Below are positions 21,105 through 32,657 of a stretch of 64,000 nucleotides of DNA, piece by piece. Position numbers and translations under genes: made by a program. A model generated the notes under the pieces. It saw only the letters and a list, made by a program, of their open reading frames with translations, ran no database searches and was not told the origin of the DNA. The number at the start of each line of letters is the position of its first letter. The first letter of the stretch is position 1. The stretch comes from Acarospora socialis (lineage: Eukaryota > Ascomycota > Lecanoromycetes > Acarosporales > Acarosporaceae), in contig JAMYGW020000014.1 in assembly GCA_025617375.2 (NCBI GenBank), positions 62,001 through 126,000 on the forward strand, written 5' to 3'.

Positions 21105-24100
21105 ATAACACAACAAATTCATCACAAATCATCATTCTACAACACAACTGCGCAAGATCTATGAATGTCATGTACTCATATCTGAATTCAGCTACAAAAA
21201 CTGCAGACATAGTTCTTCTTCAAGAATCATGGGTTGCAAGAGACAACAAAATCACTATTTCACATTCATCTTTTACTAGTTTGATACTCACATCTAATCT
21301 AGATATTAGACCTAGAACTATAGCATTTGTGTCTAAAACTAAACAAGATTTAGTGTGTATACCAAGACCTGACTTGTCAAAAGACTCAGATTTGCAAATA
21401 CTCAGTATTTCAGCAAATGAAATTTCTAGTATACTGTTACTTAACATATACAATGAAAAGTCACAGCAAATCAACAATGATCAATGAACCATAGACAGAT
21501 ATTTAACAGCAATTCAACTACCACAAAGAGCTATTATCTGTGAGGATTTTAATGCACATCATGCATGGTGAAATTCATCAATAGAAAACTCTATAAGAGC
21601 TACTTCTTTAATAAAGTGATTGGAAATTCACAACTGTGAGCTATTAAATACATCAGACATAAACATCTATACACATCACTCAGAAAATGCCACATCAGTG
21701 ATTGATTTGACTTTTGCAACACCCTTACTTTGCAATTTCATCAGAAATTGACAAGTAAATCAAGACATGGAGTCTGGATCAGACCATGAAGTTATTCAGT
21801 TTCAAATAACTGCAAATGAGTCTGAATGGGTTGAAAGTCCACTGAGTGCATCATACAATATAGACAAAGCAGACTGGGTTAAATTTGCAGAAACTCTGCA
21901 AATAAACTCAGTACAAACCAGTGTTCAAATTCAAAGCTTAATGCAACATCTATCAGATCAAAATCTAGAAGAAATGGCTATTTCTCTCAGAAATCTGATA
22001 GCAAATGCAGCAGATCAGCATATACCAAAGAGAAAACCTTGTTCAAAAGCCAAAGTATGGTGGTCTGAATCATTATCAGTACTTAGAACTGAAATGAGTG
22101 GTTTTAGAAGATACTGGAAACATCACAAATCACAAGAAAACTGGAATCAATTCAGAAATGCAAGAAATAGATACTTTCACGCAATTCAGAAAGCCAAACA
22201 TACCTCATGGACTACTTTTCTGCAAGGTGCAGCTGGAAAAGATGTTTTCACAGCATATCATTACACTAAACCACGAAAAATAGAGAAAACACCTCCTATA
22301 AAGCATGAAAACAAAGTAGGACTCACATTTAAAGACAAATGTGACTTGTTTCTTGAAGCTATGTTTCCAAAACCACCTCAAACAAGTTCAGTTGAGCTAG
22401 AATGTGATAATAGTCTCACAAAACCATGATTTTCAGTCATTTCTAAGGAAATAAAACAAGCTATTATGACTTCATCAACAAAAAAAGCACCTGGGCCAGA
22501 TGGATTGTCCTTTTTGATAATTCAACATGCATATCAAGCTATATCTGAGTTATTTCACACTGTTTATTCAGTTTTAATAAATCAAGGTTATCATTCAGTA
22601 TGCTGGCGTCAAGAAACTGGTGCAATTCTAAGAAAAGAAGGCAAAGCAGACTATTCAATACCCAAAGCATATAGGCCAATCACTCTACTAAATTGCTTGG
22701 GCAAAATATCTGAAAAGATAATGGCAACAAGACTTTCCTATTGGGCTGAAACCACAAACTTGCTATATCATGAGCAAATGGGCGGTAGAAAGCAAAGATC
22801 AGCTGTGGATGCAGCTATGTGTTTAACACATGACATTCAACAAGCAATCAACAACAACAAAGTCTTGACAGCTTTATTCTTGGATGTTAAGGGTGCATTT
22901 AACTATGTGTCTTTAAATCAACTGCTAAAAGTCATGAAAAGACTACATTTACCACAAACTGTACTAAAATGGGTGCAATGCTTTCTTACAAATAGAACAA
23001 TTGCTCTAGCTTTTGATGGTGAAAAAAATCACCCACAAAGTGTCAATTCTGGAATTCCACAAGGATCACCTATATCATCAATGCTATTTTTGATCTATAT
23101 GCGATTTCTATTCACAAAAATCAACAATAAACACACTCAACTAAAGCTACCAAGCTATATTGATGATGTGGCTATTATTGTGGAAGGAAAAACAGCTGCA
23201 GACAACAGCAAAACACTAGAATCAGTCACAAAAACTGCATTTCAATGGGCTGAAGAAAATGCAGTTATATTTGATGACAGCAAGTCAGAACTCATCCATT
23301 TTCAGAAAGAAAATCAAGCTATATCAACAGTAAAACTACCAAATAACACTGTTATACATCCTTCTAAAGTTGTACGCTGGCTAGGTGTTTGGTTTGACAC
23401 TAAAATGTCTTTTAAGACACATGTGCAAAAGAAAATAGCTTCTGCAACTAGAACATTGCATTTACTGCATAGACTGATGAATTCTGAATGGGGTTTATCA
23501 ACATCAGCTGGAAAACAGCTGTACACAGCCTGCATCACATCTATAAGTGACTATGGAAGCCCAGTATGGTGGAAACAACAAAAGAATTTTGAAAAGCTGT
23601 TTCAAAAACTTCAAAATTCAGCAACTAGAAAAATTCTAGGTGCATTTAGGTCTTCACCATCAGCTGCTATGGAGCTAGAATCAGCTATATTACCACCCAG
23701 ATTTAGACTTGATCAAAAAACAGAGCTATATGCTTTAAGAATAGCTACTTTGTCAGAAAATCATTCAATTAGACAAAGAACTCCATACACCTACCCACCA
23801 GGACTTGGAACTGGATGTGATATTGATGAAAATCATTATCTTGACTGGAATCAACATCCAAACTCTCTCATTAAGAAGAAACACCCAACTCAGTTGATTA
23901 AAGTGCTATATAGCATTTGCAAATATCTACCAGAAACACTAAATTTGGAGGTTTCAACTCAAAATGAGTTATGCTGTGCACCTTGGAGTGTTTCACCAAA
24001 CATAGACATTCAAATCAGCAAATCTGACAAAAAACTAGCTACTTTGGAACATCTAAAGAGACTAGAAACACTTTTCTCTAAGGAAACCAAGTTTAAAAAT

Positions 24101-25018
24101 GCTGTTTTGTACACAGATGGGTCAAAACTAGATGAGAATCTAGGTGCAGGTCTTTGCTACATGTATAAAGATATTATACATCAACAATCTTGGAATCTAG
24201 GAACCACCATGGAAGTCTATGATGCTGAATTGTTTGGAATTTCACAGTCTTTGAAGTTAAGTCTCAAAGAAATCATGAAATATCAAAGAATCAAAGACAT
24301 ATGGATCTTTTCAGACAATCAAGCAGCTATACAAAGAATTCAAACTACAAACCAAGGATCTGGACAGCAGCTAGCTATTAAATGTCAAGAAACTCTTCAA
24401 AAACTCATAGATTATGAAGTTACACCTTATATTCATTGGGTTCCTGGACATGAGGACATTAAAGACAATGAAATAGCAGATGAAGCTGCAAAATCAGGTG
24501 CAAAGCAGTCAATTTCACCAGATATTGATAGATTTACATCTATTAGCTATATCAAACACAAAATCAAGGCCAAAGCACTGGAAAACTGGACCACTCACTG
24601 GAAAAAGACAACCCAAGGAAGATACTATGCTCAGTTTGATCAAACACCTAGTTTTCACATCAAAGAAGATCTGAAAAGTGCAGACAGACTTTCATTTGCT
24701 ACTTTTACACAAATGAAACTAGGTCATGGCTATTTCAAAGCATATCTGCATAGATTACCAGACTATAATAGCAAGAAATGCAATGGTGCATGCAACAAAG
24801 ATCAAACCCCAGAGCATTTGTTGACAGCCTGTCAATATAACAAAAAGGAGCAAACTGAGCTGAAAAATCAGCTCAGAAACATCAATTTGCCATATACAGC
24901 AAAGGTGCTGTTTACTACCAAGGAAGGAATCAAAGCTACTTTGCTGTTTTTGAAGAAAACCAAAGTAGCTACTAGAAAATGGTTATTAGAAGAAGTTGAG
25001 AATGAAGATGAGATTTAG
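21101..25018 (+). pseudogene. LINE ORF2, copy D
   Basis: The full-length frame (1305 codons) starts at the ATG in ATGA. In the endonuclease part it has TGA codons at 21485-21487, 21569-21571 (codon 157), about 21618 and about 21750. One further TGA lies at 22428-22430. From 22466 the frame is open for 850 codons through RT (YIDDV), RNase H and the Cys/His motif to the normal stop. Divergence from the minus-strand units drops sharply near 21760, so the copy is a mosaic of an old 5' part and a recent-looking 3' part. Confidence 0.88.
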
Positions 25019-25213
25019 AAAAGAAGAAAGATATTGGTTGACAATCAGCATCAGGTTGACTGAACAGAAGTGATCAAAAAGTATTCAGATTGATTATTCA
25101 CATGTACAAGATTTTGAGTTTTGTTTTGTGTCTACATCTTTCACTATATGTCTATTAACTGCCATAGCTTTTATAGCTGCATGCATAGAATGAAGAATAA
25201 ATAAATAAATAAA
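25019..25213 (+). other. LINE 3' UTR and (AAAT)n tail, copy D
   Basis: A 195-nt end nearly identical to the minus-strand 3' UTR, closing in AATAAATAAATAAATAAA. The next base already belongs to the truncated body of copy E. Confidence 0.85.
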
Positions 25214-26904
25214 CAGCCTGCATCACATCTATAAGTGACTATGGAAGCCCAGTATGGTGGAAACAACAAAAGAATTTTGAAAAGCTGTTTCAAAAACTTC
25301 AAAATTCAGCAACTAGAAAAATTCTAGGTGCATTTAGGTCTTCATCATCAGCTGCTATGGAGCTAGAATCAGCTATATTACCACCCAGATTTAGACTTGA
25401 TCAAAAAACAGAGCTATATGCTTTAAGAATAGCTACTTTGTCAGAAAATCATCCAATTAGACAAAGAACTCCATACACCTACTCACTAGAACTTGAAACT
25501 GGATGTGATATTGATGAAAATCATTATCTTGACTGAAATCAACATCCAAACTCTCTCATTAAGAAGAAACACCCAACTCAGTTGATTAAAGTGCTATATA
25601 GCATTTGCAAATATCTACCAGAAACACTAAATTTGAAGGTTTTAACTCAAAATGAGTTATGCTGTGCACCTTGAAGTGTTTCACCAAACATAGACATTCA
25701 AATCAGCAAATCTGACAAGAAACTGACTACTTTGAAACATCTAAAGAGACTAGAAACACTTTTCTCTAAGGAAATCAAGTTTAAAAATGCTGTTTTGTAC
25801 ACAGATGGGTCAAAACTAGATGAAAATCTAGGTGCAGGTCTTTGCTACATGTATAAAAACATTATACATCAACAATCTTGGAATCTAGAAACTACCATGG
25901 AAGTCTATGATGCTGAATTGTTTGGAATCTCACAGTCTTTGAAGTTAAGTCTCAAAGAAATCATGAAATATCAAAGAATCAAAGATGTTTGGATCTTTTC
26001 AGACAATCAAGCAGCTATACAAAGAATTCAAACCACAAATCAAGGATCTGGACAGCATCTAGCTATTAAATGTCAAGAAACTCTTGAAAAACTCATAGAA
26101 TATGAAGTTACACCTTATATTCATTGGGTTCCTGGACATGAGGACATTAAAGACAATGAAATAGCAGATGAAGCTGCAAAATCAGGTGCAAAGCAGTCAA
26201 TTTCACCAGATATTGATAGATTTACATCTATTAGCTATATCAAACACAAAATCAAGGCCAAAGCACTGGAAAACTGGACCACCCACTGGAAAAAGACAAC
26301 CCAAGAAAGATACTATGCTCAGTTTGATCAAACATCTAGTTTTCACATCAAAGAAGATCTGAAAAGTGCAGACAGACTTTCATTTGCTACTTTTACACAA
26401 ATGAAACTAGATCATGACTATTTCAAAGCATATCTGCATAGATTACCAGACTATAACAGCAAGAAATGCAGTGGTGCATGCAACAAAGATCAAACCTCAG
26501 AGCATTTGTTGACAGCCTGTCAATATAACAAAAAGGAGCAAACTGAGCTGAAAAATCAGCTCAGAAACATCAATTTGCCATATACAGCAAAGGTGCTGTT
26601 TACTATCAAGAAAGAAATCAAAGCTACTTTGCTGTTTTTGAAGAAAACCAAAGTAGCTACTAGAAAATGGTTATTAGAAGAAGTTGAGGGTGAAGATGAG
26701 ATTTAGAAAAGAAAAAAGATATTGATTGACAATCAGCATCAGATTGACTGAACAGAAGTGATCAAAAAGTATTCAGATTGATTATTCACATGTACAAGAT
26801 TTTGAGTTTTGTTTTGTGTCTACATCTTTCACTATATGTCTATTAACTGCCATAGCTTTTATAGCTGCATGCATAGAATGAAGAATAAATAAATAAATAA
26901 ATAA
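25214..26904 (+). mobile_element. LINE copy E, 5'-truncated
   Basis: Begins inside ORF2 (CAGCCTGCATCACATC, equal to 23527 onward in copy D), immediately after the tail of copy D, and runs through RNase H, the Cys/His motif, the 3' UTR and its own (AAAT)n tail. Two TGA codons replace tryptophans (near 25534 and 25672). The segment 25732-26706 stays open for 324 codons and holds the RNase H motifs. It is moderately decayed, almost only by C-to-T and G-to-A changes. Confidence 0.88.
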
Positions 26905-29728
26905 ACAAGCTCAGTTAAGCTAGAATGTGATAATAGTCTCACAAAACCATGGTTTTCAGTCATTTTTAAGAAAATAAAGCAAGTCATTATGACTTCATCA
27001 ACAAAGAAAGCACCTAGGCCAGATGAATTGTTCTTTTTGATAATTCAACATGCATATCAAGCTATATCTGAGTTATTTCACACTGTTTATTCAGTTTTAA
27101 TAAATCAAGACTATCATTCAGTATGCTGACATCAAGAAACTGATGCAATTCTGAGAAAAGAAGACAAAGCAGACTATTCAATACTCAAAGCATATAGATC
27201 AATCACTCTACTAAATTGCTTGAGCAAAATATCTGAAAAGATAATGACAACAAGACTTTTCTATTGAGCTGAAACCACAGACTTGCTATATCATGAGTAA
27301 ATGAGTGGTAGAAAGCAAAAATCAGCTGTGAATGCAGCTATGTGTTTAACACATGACATTCAACAAGCAATTAACAACAACAAAATCTTGACAGCTTTAT
27401 TTCTGGATGTTAAAGATGCATTTAACTATGTGTCTTTAAATCAACTGCTAAAAGTCATGAAAAGACTACATTTATCACAAACTGTACTAAAATGAGTGCA
27501 ATGCTTTCTTACAAATAGAACAATTGCTCTAGCTTTTGATGATGAAAAAAATCACTCACAAAGTGTCAATTCTGAAATTCCACAAGAATCATCTATATCA
27601 TCAATGCTATTTTTGATCTATATGCGATTTCTATTCACAAAAATCAACAATAAACACACTCAACTAAAGCTACCAAGCTATATTGATGATGTGACTATTA
27701 TTGTGAAAGGAAAAACAGCTGCAGACAACAGCAAAACACTAGAATCAGTCACAAAAACTGCATTTCAATGGGCTGAAGAAAATGCAGTTATACTTGATGA
27801 CAGCAAGTCAGAACTCATCTATTTTCAGAAAGAAAATCAAGCTATATCAACAGTAAAACTATCAAATAACACTGTTATACATCCTTCTAAAGTTGTACAC
27901 TGACTAGATGTTTGGTTTGACATTAAAATGTCTTTTAAGACACATATACAAAAGAAAATAGCTTCTGCAACTAGAACATTGCATTTACTGCATAGACTGA
28001 TGAATTCTGAATGGAGTTTATCAACATCAGCTGAAAAACAGCTGTACACAGTCTGCATCACATCTATAAGTGACTATGAAAGCCCAGTATGGTGGAAACA
28101 ACAAAAGAATTTTGAAAAGCTGTTTCAAAAACTTCAAAATTCAGCAACTAGAAAAATTCTAGATGCATTTAGGTCTTCATCATCAGCTACTATGAAGCTA
28201 GAATCAGCTATATTACCACTCAGATTTAAACTTGATCAAAAAACAGAGCTATATGCTTTAAGAATAGCTACTTTGTCAGAAAATCATTCAATTAAACAAA
28301 GAACTCCATACACCTACTCACTAGGACTTGAAACTGGATGTGATATTGATGAAAATCATTATCTTGACTGAAATCAACATCCAAACTCTCTCATTAAGAA
28401 GAAACACCCAACTCAGTTGATTAAAGTGCTATATAGCATTTGCAAATATCTACCAGAAACACTAAATTTGAAGGTTTTAACTCAAAATGAGTTATGCTGT
28501 GCACCTTGAAGTGTTTCACCAAACATAGACATTCAAATCAGCAAATCTGACAAGAAACTAACTACTTTGAAATATCTAAAGAGACTAGAAACACTTTTCT
28601 CTAAGAAAATCAAGTTTAAAAATGCTGTTTTGTACACAGATGAGTCAAAACTAGATGAAAATCTAGGTGCAGGTCTTTGCTACATGTATAAAGACATTAT
28701 ACATCAACAATCTTGAAATCTAGAAACCATCATAGAAGTTTATGATGCTGAATTGTTTGGAATTTCACAGTCTTTGAAGTTAAGTCTCAAAGAAATCATG
28801 AAATATCAAAGAATCAAAGATGTTTGAATCTTTTCAGACAATCAAGCAGCTATACAGAGAATTCAAATCACAAATCAAGGATCTGAACAGCATCTAGTTA
28901 TTAAATGTCAAGAAACTCTTCAGAAACTCATAGAAAATGAGATTACATCATATATTCATTGAGTTTCTGAACATGAAGACATTAAAGACAATGAAATAGC
29001 AGATAAAGCTGCAAAATTAGATGCAAAACAATCAAATTCAGCTGAATCTGAAAGATTTACATCTATTAGCTATATCAGATGAAAAATCAAGGTCAAATCA
29101 CTGAAAAACTGAATTGCTCACTGGAAAAAGACCAATCAAGAAAGATACTACTCACAGTTTGATCAAACACCAAGTTTTCAAATCAAAAAAGATCTGAAAC
29201 AAGCTACAAGACTTTCATTTGCTACATTTACACAAATGAAACTAGATCATGACTATTTCAAAGCATACTTGCATAGATTATCAGACTACAACAGCAAGAA
29301 ATGCAATGATGCATGCAACAAAGATCAAACTTCAGAGCATTTGTTGACAGTCTGTCAACATAACAAAAAGAAGCAAACTGAGCTGAAAAATCAACTCAGA
29401 AACATCAATTTGCCATATACAGCAAAGGTGCTGTTTACTATCAAGAAAGAAATCAAAGCTACTTTGCTGTTTTTGAAGAAAACCAAAGTAGCTACTAGAA
29501 AATGGTTATTAGAAGAAGTTGAGGGTGAAGATGAGATTTAGAAAAGAAAAAAGATATTGATTGACAATCAGCATCAGGTTGACTGAACAGAAGTGATTAA
29601 AAAGTATTCAGATTGATTATTCACATGTACAAGATTTTGAGTTTTGTTTTGTGTCTACATCTTTCACTATATGTCTATTAACTGCCATAGCTTTTATAGC
29701 TGCATGCATAGAATGAAGAATAAATAAT
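26905..29728 (+). mobile_element. LINE copy F, 5'-truncated, heavily mutated
   Basis: Begins in ORF2 before the RT domain, directly after the tail of copy E, with an overlap of a few A residues at the joint. RT motifs are still recognisable (LYIDDV-like near 27680, FLDVKDAF), as is RNase H, but nonsense codons split the frame into pieces (for example 27301-27495, 27496-27903, 27928-28371, 29236-29541). It is the most decayed copy, so probably the oldest. The 3' end is AATAAATAA at about 29728, which closes the LINE block. Confidence 0.88.
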
Positions 29729-30152
29729 ACATACTATTTACTATATGGCATTGAGCTTAGTAGAACACTACTGAGAACTTAACCTCTCATTGTGAGTATT
29801 GCACTCTGACAACATGTCTAAGCAACTACAAGAATTTAGTTTTTAGTGATAGAATGTACCATAACCAGCAACATATAGGGAGCTCACAACAACAAGAGCA
29901 AATAAGTCATATAATTTATCACTGAAGAAGATCTATAAAGGAGTTTGATTGGTTGCTTTAAATTCTAAGTATTTGACTGCATTGGTGGAAATTTCGGTGC
30001 CCTTTACTATTGAGATTCTACACATTTGGTTGTGGTGCCGGTTACAGTGCGTCTCATCACTAAAAACTAAATTCTCATAGTCTATTCATAATTGATTGTG
30101 CCTTCTGATAAACTACTCAGACTGCTGACTGCTGCAGCAAAGGCATCTTGAT
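29729..30152. other. Spacer between LINE block and peptidase gene
   Basis: AT-rich sequence unrelated to the LINE. A TATA-like TATAAAG at 29934-29940 lies about 215 bp before the ATG of the next gene and may be part of its promoter. I see no other gene or repeat. Confidence 0.4.
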
Positions 30153-32657
30153 ATGAATTCTCTTGAAGATTCTTCAAATGAGTGTTCTGATGCAAAGCCT
30201 CATCCACTCAGTTCAGCTTCTCAGGGCAGGTTGAATTTGATGTGTGTTCTGCAAAGTATGACGATGGAGGCCATACTATTTGTTCTCACAGAGTACCTTC
30301 TGACTGAGCATATTTGCCGACGCAACCTGCTGCAACAACCAGACCTACGCACAGCAATCATACAAGATCTCAAAGAGCAGGATCCTAGCGCTACCACTGT
30401 CACTGCTGATACATCTTTCACACTGCAACCAGAGCCCACAAAAGAGGTGACAAGTCATTCAGACCTTTCAGACCTTCCTGGGGACGCGAAGTCAGAGCCT
30501 TCCACCCCGCACCCCTCCATCAACAATGGCCACAGGAACAAGACGGAAGCTGCATCAAATGAGGTTCTCTGCCCCGTAAGTTCAACTGTTGATTGCCGTT
30601 CTTCAGTACCCATGGATGGTTTATCACCCAATGAAAATCAAGTGGATAGCCCCGCTGTGGACGGTCAGGGGGAGGCAGTAGTGACGTATAAATCGAGTGC
30701 TAACGCTACACCACAAGGTGGAAACTTAAAGCGCAAACGATTGACAGCTACCTGGAAGCCCAAAGTCAGATCAGAAGAGTTTGTCTACTCAAGCACCGAC
30801 ACAGATGACCCCAAGCCTCCCTTCTTGTGGGAGCGAGAGAATTCGCGCTGGTCAAAAGTGGGCCTCGGGGACGTTTGGTCTGACGCTGTAGCCGGTATGG
30901 ATTGCGATGACAAAACCAGTATTCAGCATATGAGGAGGCTTTTTAGCAAGGCTCGCTTCATCATTCAACAGTCTTGTGGGAAACAATTACAAGAGTTCAT
31001 CGCTGAGATAGAACGTCTCCGTCGGTACTGGGGAGCGGGCCATCGGACCTACGAAACCAATGTTTGCACGGTGAATGGGATTGAGCAGTTCCGCCGTGGT
31101 TGGATTATCGCGAACAAGGAAAATGAGGCAGGCAAGGCGGTTCAATCCGCTCTGAAGTCCAATGCGCTGGCAGACATCTACGAGGGTTATTATAATATAC
31201 CAACAACTGATATCTTTACTCAGTCCAATGCCCCTGCCGGGCTTGTTGAGGGTGGGCCAATTTCAGGCTTAGAAGACACCAACACTATTGTGCGAAGTAC
31301 GGTCCCACAAGGGTCTGGGTTGTTTGTGTCTCCTTTTCCGGTTTCAGAGGCACTCGCCAGTCGTCCTGGCCGACGTGCTACGCGGCGCGTTGCACATACG
31401 GACTACACGGCTGATGGAATCCGTGCAAAGAAGGTGATGGCCTTGGGACTTGGTATCATATCTACAAAGCTCACACAGACGTTGAACAAGTCGCGGAACT
31501 ATGCGACGTTACGCCGCGGTGTTGGTGGCCCAGCCATATTTGCATTGCTGTGCAATACCCCAAGATCAACGTGAGTGCACCTGGTTGCATTCAGCATTGG
31601 TTTGAACAGTGAACTAAACTGCATTAGCATTGAGAGCTATTCCAAGCGTGAGACCGAAGTTTTGGTCACAGTCATCAATAGGGTTACACAGCTCGAACAG
31701 TTCACTAGTCGCCGTGACATGCTACAGATCATGAACACCATGTTCATTGACTGTATAATCCCTGAGAAATACGAAGGTGATCATTTCCAAGGCCTCATAG
31801 ACAGACTAAGGTCTCTCTGTGAGGAGAATTTTCAGCAGGATGGCTCTGAGAGCTCTGAGATTGACACTATGCGTGACAATTCAAGAGAAAGCTCAGCGAT
31901 CAAACAACCTAACTTCGCACCTGAAACTAAACGTCGAAGTCTAACCCATACAAATCCAGCTGATGGGCTTGTCATTCCACCTGATGGCTCAACGCTGTCC
32001 CGGCCAATATTGGTTGATGAAGGGCACGTAGATATCCCAGATGTAACGCTCGGGGAAGACGAAAAAGTTGGCGGGGCATTTATGTTTCGTTACATGAGAC
32101 TACTCTGTGACGTGTACAAGAAGAGGAATCCAACATCTGTCTGCGTCACAGTGGACCCCAGCGCATGGGACCAGTGCAGAATTGAACCAGCGACAGGTAC
32201 AATCACCTTACCAAAGAATAGTGTCTGGCCCAGCATATTCAATACTACACATTGCAATGCATCTTCCATAACCCATTGGTTAATACCTATACACGATCCA
32301 TTAAAGGAACATTGGGTATTGCTGCATGGCTTCAGGAACGATGAACTGGCGCAGCAGTTGTACATTCAGTACTATGACAGCTTGGGGAGAGGCATAAGTG
32401 CAGATGTCAGGAAGCTTGTGGCTGCACAACTCACCTGGTTGTGTCAAGTTTTGGGTGGGAATCTCAGTGAGGAGGCCTTAACCCTTCATCAGCCTCATGA
32501 CCAGCCGATACAAAGCAACGGTGTTGACTGTGGAGTCATTGTTATGTTGGTTGCTAAATCGAAGATAATGGGTCAGACAATCCAGCGGGATCCCAATACC
32601 ATAAAACACATGAGGATCTCCTGTGTGAGGGAAATCAACACATCCTGCACAACATAG
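30153..32657 (+). CDS. Ulp1/SENP-type cysteine peptidase domain protein (two exons)
   Basis: Exons 30153-31570 and 31628-32657 join through a 57-nt intron (GTGAGT...branch-like CTAAAC...TAG, 31571-31627), giving 815 residues. Without splicing a TGA lies at 31572. The first ~300 residues are Ser/Pro/acidic and probably disordered, and the middle is unrecognised. The C-terminus has the Ulp1 (C48) layout: H701 in EHWVLLHG, D723 in YYDSLG, Q768 and C774 in SNGVDCGV. Such enzymes cleave ubiquitin-like proteins such as SUMO. In fungi the domain also occurs in many transposon-linked genes, and the gene sits beside a LINE block, so it may be transposon-derived. All catalytic residues are present. The start codon and the short C-terminal end are less certain. 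Confidence 0.72.
31571..31627 (+). other. Predicted 57-nt spliceosomal intron
   Basis: GTGAGT donor, GAACTAAAC branch-like sequence 13 nt before the TAG acceptor, and a length typical of ascomycete introns. Removing it changes one codon at the joint and deletes the only stop between two long open frames. Confidence 0.7.
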
